From Achromobacter seleniivolatilans (lineage in GTDB: Bacteria; Pseudomonadota; Gammaproteobacteria; Burkholderiales; Burkholderiaceae_B), in assembly GCF_030864005.1 (NCBI RefSeq), contig NZ_CP132976.1:1984001-2048000 (forward strand): DNA of 64,000 nt, written 5' to 3'. Under the pieces are notes generated by a model, which worked only from the letters and a program-made list of their open reading frames with translations, was not told the DNA's origin and did not search any database. Numbering within the stretch: position 1 is the stretch's first letter; every line of letters begins with the position of its first letter. Below are positions 38,597-48,000 of the stretch, piece after piece. The translations under genes were made by a program, and so were the position numbers.

Positions 38597-38944
38597 CTAC
38601 GGCTTATATTCAACGAACTCCCACAAAAAGTACCTTGATAATTTATTTCCGATAGAATTCCAATCAGTCCCGCCACATTTGGAAATCAACTCGAGAACAG
38701 TTAACTCGATTTCCTCAAAGTCATAATCCCTAACAATAAGAAATCCTGCTCCGGAAAATGGAGTATGCGCGTGGCTCTCCAACCATTTAAAATTACAAAC
38801 GCACACCTCAAAGTTGTCCGCACCAATCGCATCCTCGACGCCAATTCGCAACCTGAGCGTTATGCAAAATGCATCAGGCAAATTCGCAGAATAATCTCTA
38901 ACGTCAACTTCATCGCTTGATATTTCTCTCAATTGAGCTCGCAA
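38597..38944 (-). CDS. Imm8-family immunity protein
   Basis: 115 residues. The layout matches Imm8: an N-terminal REISSDEVDVRDY segment, a central FEVCVCNFKWLESH strand, LIVRDYDFEEIELTVLEL helix and the diagnostic end NKLSRYFLWEFVEYKP. It starts at a TTG at 38944 with a clear AAGGGAAG ribosome site, 11 bases after the stop of a toxin-tail fragment. Imm8 proteins neutralise polymorphic toxins delivered by contact-dependent or similar systems. The cognate toxin here is only a remnant, so this is an orphan immunity gene. Confidence 0.8.
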   Translation of the reverse strand: MRAQLREISSDEVDVRDYSANLPDAFCITLRLRIGVEDAIGADNFEVCVCNFKWLESHAHTPFSGAGFLIVRDYDFEEIELTVLELISKCGGTDWNSIGNKLSRYFLWEFVEYKP

Positions 38945-38955
38945 TTTCGCTTCCC

Positions 38956-39431
38956 TTATTTCGTAACATTAAGGTGAACGTTCCCGACCTCCACCCTTTT
39001 TCCTTGGCTCTGATCAATTACATAGGTTGATCGAATCCTGAACTCTCTTCCACGCCAGGTCATACAGCTCCGCGTTTTCCTTCCTTGGTGGAGCTTGCGC
39101 CCGGCCAGCATGCTGAGGTTGTCGGCGTCCACGCGCGATACGCCAGAAATGTACGAACCCAAGGTCGCACCGTGGTTCTCCAAAGAGGATGTGGACGTCA
39201 GCGTAATGTCGCGGCCCACCGACAGCGCGACATTGTCGCCCTTGATCAGCGACACCAGGTGGGTCCGTTGTGCTGGGCGTGCAGTTGCTTGTACTGGCTG
39301 TCGTTGTCGCCGAAGCCTTCCAGGAATCGCTGGCCTGCGGTGGCCAGGATCTGGTCGGCGACGAGTTTCTGTTCATAGAAGCCGTAGCCCAGGAGTTGGG
39401 CCACGGTCAAGGTCGCATTTGCGGGCAGCAA
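38956..39431 (-). pseudogene. Truncated duplicate of the CdiA/FhaB exoprotein with toxin tail
   Basis: Two out-of-frame pieces of the large exoprotein are recognisable. One (39260-39400) encodes GYGFYEQKLVADQILAT and GFGDNDSQYKQL; the other (39085-39255) encodes SLIKGDNVALSVGRDITLT and GSYISGVSRVDADNLSM. They match parts of the intact gene near 46070-46170 and 45530-45690 with the intervening sequence deleted and a frame change between. The 5' piece ends in about 35 unrelated residues (REFRIRSTYVIDQSQGKR to NVHLNVTK), probably the C-terminal tip of a toxin, directly before the Imm8 gene. It is a decayed orphan cdiA-CT cassette. Confidence 0.75.
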
Positions 39432-40066
39432 GGTGGCCGCCGTCGTCGCGAGCGAAGTCTTCCAAGCCAGTTAGCTCACAGACCGCCGGCTACCGCCCGA
39501 ATCACATCACTTCTAAACGCCCAACGGAGGGTGCGGCAGCAATTCGACCGCAAGCGCCTGCCTCTGTGCTCTCGCATCACTTGCCGTACGCATAGCTCGG
39601 CTCAGCAAAGCGAAGCACGCCAAACTTCTTGCATTGATAAAAGGGCACTTCTCAGTGCAACGGTAGCGGCTTGGCGGTCTTAGCATCGACTGGGCGGGCT
39701 TTGATAGTTGCTTTGACTCCCACCGCGTCCTTCGCATTCGGGAGTTCGCTATTCAGCACTTTGCACACCGCTTCGGCTGCATCAGAAGCAGGACACGCGG
39801 TTCTCGCGCAAAGCGTCCTAATACCGTAGGTTTTATTTTTTAAAAATCGCAGCGGATGTGCAGATAAGATTCGTGCGAATCGAAATTTGATGTTGAAGCC
39901 TTAGGATGTCAACCGGCAACAACTTCAAATATAAACAGATTAGACAATTAGCAATCGACCAGAAATCGAAAACCATGAAGGAGGATTTTCGTTCATAATT
40001 TACATCGCAAATATCCCATCATTCGGTAAGAATGCAGTGCGGAACATCATCCAACACGGATACACG
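39432..40066. other. Gap without a supportable gene
   Basis: 635 bases. Towards 39435-39475 the minus strand may continue the decayed exoprotein fragment. At 39660-39810 a minus-strand frame (AAEAVCKVLNSELPNAK, stop near 39660) looks protein-like but has no start. The rest, especially 39820-40040, is AT-rich with no recognisable feature. Confidence 0.5.
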
Positions 40067-40432
40067 TTAGCGCTGGTAGCGATCAATCAGCCCAAGAATT
40101 TGAAGATCTGCAAAAAAATCCCCCTTATCTTCATCTGACAAGTCACACGCCATATTATTAATATCGTTAGCCTTTAGAATCCGATCAATAGCGCTTAAAT
40201 GATATTCCATCGCATTGCCCCCCCGACCCGCGCGCAGCATCAGAGCAATAACTTCTAGCATCAAATTTTCAATAGGCCGATCAAACGTGCCTTCCAGCTC
40301 CTCGTACGCATAGCCGACCTCGCTCTCCCCCGCAACCCAGGGGCTATGATGCTGGAGTTTCTCCCGACAATAACTGTAGTAGCAGCCTAAGAACTGCTCA
40401 CGTATTTCTCGGTACCCGACTATGCCATCCAT
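40067..40432 (-). CDS. Small putative immunity protein
   Basis: 121 residues from the ATG at 40432, chosen because AAAAAAGGAA precedes it at the right spacing; a longer frame to 40462 overlaps the upstream remnant. The protein is soluble, mildly acidic and mostly helical (YREIREQFLGCYYSYCREK, ENLMLEVIALMLRAGRG, FFADLQILGLIDRYQR). No family was recognised. It begins two bases after the stop of a deaminase-like toxin tail, the usual toxin-immunity spacing, and shares the low-GC style of the array. It is therefore a likely immunity gene left without an intact toxin. Confidence 0.6.
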   Translation of the reverse strand: MDGIVGYREIREQFLGCYYSYCREKLQHHSPWVAGESEVGYAYEELEGTFDRPIENLMLEVIALMLRAGRGGNAMEYHLSAIDRILKANDINNMACDLSDEDKGDFFADLQILGLIDRYQR

Positions 40433-40434
40433 CA

Positions 40435-40620
40435 CTATTCCTTTTTTGAGAGGACGCACCAACCTTCATTATTATCCATAATATTCGCCGTTATATTGGG
40501 ATATTTATAAATAAGTTGGTCCACCACGATCAAACAACTCTTGCATACCGGCTTTTCAGTAAATATATTCACCTGCCTTCGCCATTGCGTTACCGCCCAA
40601 CTAATCTGTATTATTATCCC
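40435..40620 (-). pseudogene. C-terminal tail of a deaminase-like toxin
   Basis: About 60 residues ending in CVLSKKE. The core VNIFTEKPVCKSCLIVVDQL followed by YPNITANIMDNN carries the zinc-binding PCxxC-type half of the nucleic-acid deaminase toxin fold (TE-x2-C-x2-C, then a helix and YPN strand). The upstream half with the H/C-x-E catalytic motif is absent, and the sequence before it is frame-broken. It is interpreted as a truncated CdiA-CT deaminase domain whose immunity gene follows immediately. Confidence 0.5.
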
Positions 40621-40901
40621 GGCTTTTCTCCGAGTTCCTCCCGAGAGCCGGCACATCCCTCCTCCCCCTTCAGTCTTCTCGCTTCGCAGCCCCGCCCTGC
40701 GGGTCCTTAAGATATCGGTCGCCATATTTTTTTGCACCGAGCGATTTCTTGGATAGATATACCAATACGCAGAAAACCAAGAGATTCCTCGTACACAAGA
40801 AGGCTTGCGACTTCCACCATTGGCTCACTACCGAAAAACACATTGCCCGTGATTTTGCACTTGTGGAACAAGAAGCTCTGCCCCCCACCTAGCGGATAAA
40901 C

Positions 40902-41171
40902 TCAGTCAACTATCAACAGCTCTGTCGGCGGATTCTGCCCTAGGATTTCTGTCCCATTGGCCGCAAGCAAAGAAGCGTTCCTCACGGCATACGACGGAAT
41001 CCCCTTAGTGCGTTCGGCTTGAGCGCCTCCCTTTGCTGCCAAGTCAGGTACTGCCAAATCCCGCACGCCACCGCTCTGCATGAACGATATGTTTGGTAGC
41101 TTGTCGCTGATAATGCGGGCAAGCATGTAGTCCTGTGCTGCTTCGGGAGTGTCAGAATTTTTGTGTTTTAG
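40902..41171 (-). pseudogene. Orphan toxin C-terminal fragment
   Basis: A minus-strand frame of about 89 residues from near 41171 (KHKNSDTPEAAQDYMLARI) to a TGA at 40902-40904 (PPTELLIVD). The same frame continues past the TGA for about 64 more codons (GGGQSFLFHKCKITGNVFFG). No start codon with a ribosome site exists at its 5' end, which abuts the IS256 remnant. The composition and position fit a truncated CdiA-CT domain, perhaps followed by a damaged immunity gene. Family not recognised. Confidence 0.4.
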
Positions 41172-41261
41172 GCATTGCTCTTAAATTGCATCCCTCGCGA
41201 AAGGGCCAGCTGCGAATCGATACGGATTCGGGATAATTCGGTATTCATAGGGGACAGCGAA

Positions 41262-41459
41262 CTAGTGCATCGCGTCGGTCCAATGATGCGTGGCCGATCC
41301 CCATTTGGCGGCGATGTTTTGCAACGCAAACCACACCAGCAAAATGGCCGCATCATCGCGGGAAAAGTGGCCGTGCATTTTGATGATCTTGCGCAGTCGC
41401 GGGTTGACGCTTTCTATCGCATTTGTGGTGTAGATCACACGACGAATCGCAGGCAGAAA
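41262..41459 (-). mobile_element. IS256-family transposase remnant
   Basis: 66 codons of the C-terminal part of a Mutator/IS256-type transposase: IRRVIYTTNAIESVNPRLRK, HGHFSRDDAAILLVWFALQN, WTDAMH. The 5' four-fifths of the gene is missing. The frame ends at a TAG where homologues have CAG (MHQF), so the remnant also carries a nonsense change; the following codons still read FAV as in complete copies. No flanking inverted repeats were found. It separates the intact toxin/immunity pair from the orphan cassettes. Confidence 0.8.
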
Positions 41460-41523
41460 TACGAAAAATAACGACATATTCCCAGGCGCCTCACCAGTCG
41501 TTCTAAAAATTTCCCCCATCACC

Positions 41524-42060
41524 TTATTTCGTTCCTGCCCCACCCTTATTTTCTGATCTTAAATAATCGGCAGCGCCTTCCAAATAACTATTCCAATTAG
41601 AAAAAAGCCGCTCCATATTCTCTTTTGCAGAGTGTTCCCCAGGCCTATACCCATCTTGCGGGGGCATATAGCGAACGAAATTTTCCACTTCCTCAGGAAA
41701 ATCAAAGTCTTCATAAATCAATTCAACGATCTCCAGCGGGTCAGCGATATCGTCTTTATTTTCAAATAACCATTTGAGAGCAATGAAAAGCCATTTTTTT
41801 TGCGAGTTCAAATCATCCCGCTCGCCTTCGTGATCCGCAAGGGCGCACAGCTTCCCCTCAATTTCCACAACATCCAATTCACCCAAGCAAATTAGGTCCA
41901 CCTCTAACGGATTGACCGAACCCCGAGACACATAAAATGCTGCCAAATCTACAATGAAACTCCAATCCACGAGCTTTCGCTCATAACCCCAAACAACATC
42001 TCGCCAACATAAATCCAAGTAATTGCAAATAAATGAGTTAGGAATCACAGGAAAATACAT
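41524..42060 (-). CDS. cdiI: DUF2247-family immunity protein for the adjacent CdiA
   Basis: 178 residues, acidic, soluble. DUF2247 features are evident: YLDLCWRDVVWGYERKLVDW at the N-terminus, KKWLFIALKWLFENKDDIAD in the middle, and LIYEDFDFPEEVENFVRYMP then PGEHSAKENMERLF near the end. The ATG lies one base after the exoprotein stop and has a GGTGA site, so expression is coupled. DUF2247 genes commonly follow polymorphic toxin genes. By position it should bind and block the C-terminal toxin of the 3465-residue exoprotein. Base composition is lower in GC than the core genes. Confidence 0.8.
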   Translation of the reverse strand: MYFPVIPNSFICNYLDLCWRDVVWGYERKLVDWSFIVDLAAFYVSRGSVNPLEVDLICLGELDVVEIEGKLCALADHEGERDDLNSQKKWLFIALKWLFENKDDIADPLEIVELIYEDFDFPEEVENFVRYMPPQDGYRPGEHSAKENMERLFSNWNSYLEGAADYLRSENKGGAGTK

Positions 42061-42061
42061 A

Positions 42062-45000
42062 TCACTTCACCCTAGGCGCGCGTTGATTCGGGATTCCATT
42101 TATCAACCCATTCTCGATAAATCTCTGATGAGTCACTTTACTCGACGGATCAAGGATGTATTCATATATACCTGGTTTTCCATTAAGACCACCAACTGTT
42201 TGCAGTAATATTCTATCCACCCCATCCCCACCTTTGATTGTAAAAATCTCACCCAACGCAAGCTGTTCCTTGGTAAGAAAACTAGCTGCAATATGCGACG
42301 TATCAGCTTTTAAACCGCTGCCAACACGATTAGCGGACAATATTCTATCTGCAATGCTGTTTATATCATTCGCGACGACGGCTTCGCCAACGATTTTGGC
42401 ATTGAACCTCTGAAATATTTCAACCAGCCTCGGCGTACCTAGCATCGAGTACGCAACTTCCTTATCTATGCTTGCCAGATAACTTGCCGCACCTCTAACA
42501 ATTTCGTCATCAGTAATTCCATCGCGCAATTGAATAATCTGGCGATTTATCAGATCTACACTTGAAGGATCATCCTGATAGAACTTCTTCGCCACTTCAA
42601 GAGAGAGAATTGCATCATTGATACTCGAAAACTTCGAGACACAATCAGCACCGCACGGTTTGCCTAGATAAGTTTCCGCGACTGTAACTTTTCTACTAGC
42701 GTTTTCTCCAGGCGTTTTGATGCCAAAACGTGCTTGCTGCTCGGGCGTCCACGTGCCATCTACGTTGCCATTTAGCAGATAGTTCCGCCTTTCCTCGGGA
42801 CTGGCCAAAAACAAGCCCGCCGACTTGTTCTCCGCGATGTACTGTCGTGCAAACTCATCACTGTTAGCGCTGCCGGCTTGGTCGGCCCGCTCATCAACAA
42901 TCCCATAACCTGCAGACAGAAGGCGCTGATATGCTTCTTCAAGTGAAATGCTTTGTCCGGTGGCCTCCGCAACGTATTTCTGCATCCCTTCTGCGTTTTC
43001 CTTCGCCCATTTCCGTTCGTCCGGATGCAACTGCCGGTTGTACATATCCGCAACAGCCGCACCTCCCGCCCCGCTAACGCCACCAACCGCACCCCCGGCA
43101 GCGCTCGCAACGACGTTCAATATCACTTTCGTGACTTGATCACGCATGTCCCCAGATAAGCCCGCAACCGCAAGTTCGACCTGATCTCGCACCAGATTGG
43201 TGGCCAAATCTCCAGCAATGGTCCCCGCAATTGCACCAGCAACGTTCCCGCCCCCCAATGCCGCACCAATGCCCGCAATCGCGGCATGCATGGCAATCGC
43301 CCCTGCTTTGCCCTCTCCCCAGAGATCAGGATCATCCTTCTTCAAATCCTTCAGCACATCCCCCGCAATCTGCATCCCCAGCTGACCAAACGCCTGCTGG
43401 AACTCCAGTTGCTCGCGGACCTTGTCTTTGTCGAAGATCTGCCCGATGCTGCCATTCGCGCCGGCGGTGTCCCGGCTCAGGCCGGCCGTGCTGTCGCGGC
43501 CTGTGCCCTTGTCCGAGCGCACCTCGATCGTGCCCGGCGCAATCGCGGCGTACGTTGTGCCGGAATCGCTGCCGCTGGTATGGCCAAAGGTCAGTCCCGA
43601 AGGACCGAGTCCATTTGCCCCGCCTTTGCTGGCAACGTCGAACGCACCCGACATACCCAGGTTCACGCCGACGGTCGTGGACTTATATGCGGCCTTGTTC
43701 TCCAAGTCAGTGAAACCGAACGTCTCCGTCGACAGCTTGTTCTTGGCTGCGTTTGCGTCGCTGGCGATTACCGCGCCGTCCAATTGCGTGTGCTTGCCGA
43801 CGTAGATGTCGAAGCCCCCAGTCCCTGCATACAGGCCCGACTGTTCGATGACGCTGTCGTAGTTCGACTTGGTCTTGCCGATGCTGGCGCCGATGTAGGC
43901 GCTGCCGGTCATGGAGCCAAAGCTGAAGCTGCCGCCCGCGTTAACCTGGCTTTGCTTGGCGTTGTAGCGGTCGGTGTCCTGCTGGCTGGCGATGGTCAGG
44001 TTGCGGCCGATGTCGGCACGGATGCTGTCGGCGCGCGCTTGTGCGCCGATCATCACGGTGTCGCGGCCCGAGATCAGCGTCAGATTGTCGCGAGCGCTGA
44101 CCTGGGTTTCCTGGTAGGTCGTGCCGTTACCGTTGGCGTTGCCTTTGCCCGCGTAGCCGCTGGCGAAGATGTTGATGCCGCCGCCGCTGCCGCTATCGGA
44201 CACGCCGATGCCCACGCCCACCTTCCAGCCGCTGTTCTTGTTGGTCGAAGTTTCCGTGGAGGTCTGCGCCTGGCTCAGAAGATAGAGGTCATTGGTTGCC
44301 GCCAGCAGCACGTTCTTGCCAGTGACGTCGCTACCGATAATCGACAGATTGCCGGAACCGGCAACTCCCTTCTCGCCTAGCGCCACAATGGATACGTTGC
44401 CGCCCGCCATGATCGACGACCCAAACGCGGTATCTTGCGTGCGCTTGGTCTCGCTGACGGATTTGTTGGAGCTCAGGCTGATCTGGATCTGGGCGCTTGC
44501 GGCTTCTTTGTCCGCCGCCGTTGCCTTTTCACCATTGGCCGCGTCCATCGCGCGATTGGCCTGCACCGCCTGATATGCAGCCTGCCCAACCTTGACGGCC
44601 GCCAACCGGCTGCTCTTGGCTTCGCCGGCTTGGCTGAGCGTGCCATGAATCTGTTGCGCTGCGCCCAGCATGCCCCCGGCGACGCCTATCGTGATACCGG
44701 ATTGCTTGAACTCGTGATACTCGTGCTGGCGGGCTTCGCCCACACCGGCAACGATTGCGACGTTGCGGCCGGCGATCGAGATATCACCGTCCTGCGCCAG
44801 CACCTCGCTGGCAAACACGCCGACATCGCGCCCCGCATCGATGGTCACGTTGCCGCCGACGCTACCCACGGTGCTGCTGGAATAGCCGCCGCTCTCGCCC
44901 TTCATCCAATCGGTTCGCGCTTGCTTGCTGTAGCCGATGTTGAAACCACCGCCCCCGCCCAATCCCGATTTCGTGACTTTCTCGTATTGATAGTCCTTAT

Positions 45001-48000
45001 ACGATTCCGTCGCAGCCGCGATGGTGATATCCCGATTGGCCATCAGCAATACGTCGTTGTCGCCGATGACGTTCGACCCTTGCACGGTCAAGTCACGCCC
45101 TGCCATGAGCGCCACCGTATCGCCCATGAAGTTGGAACCCTTGGCTAGGGTCCAATCGCTGGACGTCTTGGTGTGCGTGGTCTTCGACGACATGAAGCCA
45201 CTGGTCTTGTAATGGGTTTCGCCGTAGGCCGAGCCGGTCTGCACGCCAGCGGTCAGGTTGATGTCCCGGCCTGCACCCACGGCGAGCTGTTGTCCGGCGG
45301 TGACGTCGGCTGCGCGCGCATTGACGTCCTGGCCCGCGATCAGCGTAACGTTACCGTCGGCAGCGATGGTCGAACCAATCTCGCTACTGGTACTCAGGTC
45401 ATGCCGGTTCTTCTTGTTGCCCACCTGCGATTCGCCGTGGCTTTCCTCCAGCGTGGCCAGGGTTATGTCCCGGCCCGCCTGGATGCGCACGTCGTCCTTG
45501 GCGGTGACTTGCGCGGCCGTCAAAGTCAGATCGCGCCCGGCCTGCATGCTGAGGTTGCCGGCGTCCACACGCGATACGCCTGAGATGTACGAGCCCCAGG
45601 TCGCGCCGTGATTCTCGGACGCCGACGTAGATGTCAACGCGATGTCGCGGCCCGCAGACAGGGCAACATTGTCGCCCTTGATCAAGGACACCAGGTTGGC
45701 CAGGTCCTCGCGCGCTGCCAGATCGACAACGGCGCCCTGGATCAGGCCGCCTGCCTGATTGACGATATTGGCGGCGGTCATAACGGTAGCGTCGCGCGAG
45801 CCGATGGTGCCGCTGTTATTGATATCGCCGTCGGCCGCAAGCTTGACGTCGCGGCCGGCCATGAGGGTGCCGTCGCCCTTCAAGTCACCTTCGCGCACCA
45901 GCAGGTAGACCTGCGGGACCAGCACAGTTTCGGTGGTGCCGTCGGGCAGCGTCACAGTCTGTTCGACCAGCCAGACGAGGTCGGTGTTGAGCTGGCGCTG
46001 CTGCGCTTCGGTGAGCGCTGCGCCGAGTGTGATGCCATTGTCCAGAGCGAACTGCGCGCCGTTGGCTAGCAGTTGCTTGTACTGGCTGTCATTGTCGCCG
46101 AAGCCTTCCAGGAAGCGCTGACCGGTTGTGGCCAGGATCTGGTCGGCGACGAGCTTCTGTTCATAGAAACCGTCGCCCAGACGACGAGGCTGGCCAGACG
46201 GGGTGAGGAATTTTGCGCCGGACGGAATCAGGGCATTCAGGCCGCCGGGACGGTTGCCCAGGCCAGCATTGACGGTTCCAGAGGCGCCACTGTTGCCGAC
46301 GGGTGCGCCAGGCTGCTGCAGCAGGTCAAACAGGTAGTCGCTGGATACGGTCGGGCGATTGCCGACGAAACGCGGATCGGTGGCGACCACGTAAGGCGCG
46401 TCGGGCCGGCCATTGACGGCAAAGAGCTGGCTGTCCGGGATGGTGGCCGGGTTGGATACGCTACGCACAACGCTGCCACCCGGCAGGCCAATGCTGGCGA
46501 TCAAGACGGGGCCAGGCGCGCTGGCGCCGGTGGCGCCGGGCGCGCCGCCAGTGAGTGAGATCGGGACATAACCGCCGGAAGTGCCGACGGGCAGTTCGAT
46601 AGATTCCGCTGCCAGGGTCTGCTGGTAGTCGCTAGAGTATTCCTTGCGGTCGCGGTCGCGGGCCTGGGTGACGGTGGCGGTGCCGGCACGCGTGACCACG
46701 CGCTGGCCGCCAGCGCCGATGTTGTTGATCGCGGGGCCAGTGACTGACAGGGCGCCGCCCGCGGCGATCTGGCTCTTATCGTTGGTGACCGTGCCGGTGA
46801 GCGTCATGGACCCGCCCGACAAGATCTTGGCGGGGTCCGATGAGACGGTGCGGGTTTCGGTGACGGTTTCGTCCACCTGGTAGTAGGTGAAGGTGCCTAC
46901 GAGACGGCTGTCGAAATCGGCGTTGAATTCTCGGATACGCTGGTCCAGCTCGATATGCGGGGTTCTATACGCCGCGTATGCATCTTCGTATGCTTGGCGG
47001 CGGGCCGCTTCAGCAGCGCATTCGGCCGGGCCAAAACAATCACGCATCGGCGGTACCCAGACTGGCATGGCTCCGGACGGCGGTGCGACGCCGAAGACGG
47101 CCCAGATCGGGGCATCGTTGCTGTAGAAGAATGACTCGGGAACGGGCCAGCAATCGCCGCCGTTGTCCCCGCCCGAACACGCAACGGTTTCGGGCGTAAA
47201 GGTGATCGGTATCGGCGCGGTTTCGCCAGCGCGGCCCTTCTTGTTCGGCACATAATCAAACGGTGGCCCATATCGCGATGCCGGATACCTGTCCGATGGC
47301 CGCAGGAAACGGCGTTCAGGATCGTCGTCCAGCCACGCAGGAACCTTGCCGCACATCGGCGTGACCTGGTCGCAGAACCAGTTGGTCTCCATGTCGTACA
47401 TGTCGGTCGTGCCCGCGGGGGTCACGTACAACTTGGGGACCGTCAGCACCGGCAGCGTCTGGCTGACGAAGTTGGTGTTGACGTTCTGCAGCGACGCAGC
47501 CGAGATAGCCGCGTTACCAGCCGCCTCGATGGTGGCCGAAGCATTCAGCAGCGCCACAGTCTGGCCGATGGCTTTGCGGTTCGCGTCCAGCGCCCCACCG
47601 ATGCGCAGGTCGGCGCCCGCGTAGATCAGTGCGTGCTCGCGGTTCACCAATGATCCGACGCCCAGGTCCAGGTCGCCGCGCGAAGCGATGACGGCGCCGC
47701 CGCCCGGACCCGCGCCGTTGACGAGTTCTCCGGCGCGGATGGAAATGGTGTTGCCGTAGATGCGGCCAAAGTTGTCGACTCGGCCGGCGGTGATGCTGGT
47801 CGAGCCGCCATCAATGAGGCCCGAGTTAGTCAGGCCGTTGGTAACGTTTATGGTGTTGTTGCGCCCGGCCAGCAGTTCGCCGCTAGTCTGGTTGTTGAGT
47901 GACGCGGCGGAGATCGTCAGGTCGCGTCCGGCGCTGACCGTGGCGCTGTTGTCCATGGCGCCGCCAACGGACATGCTCAGGTCGCGGCCGGCGGCGATGT

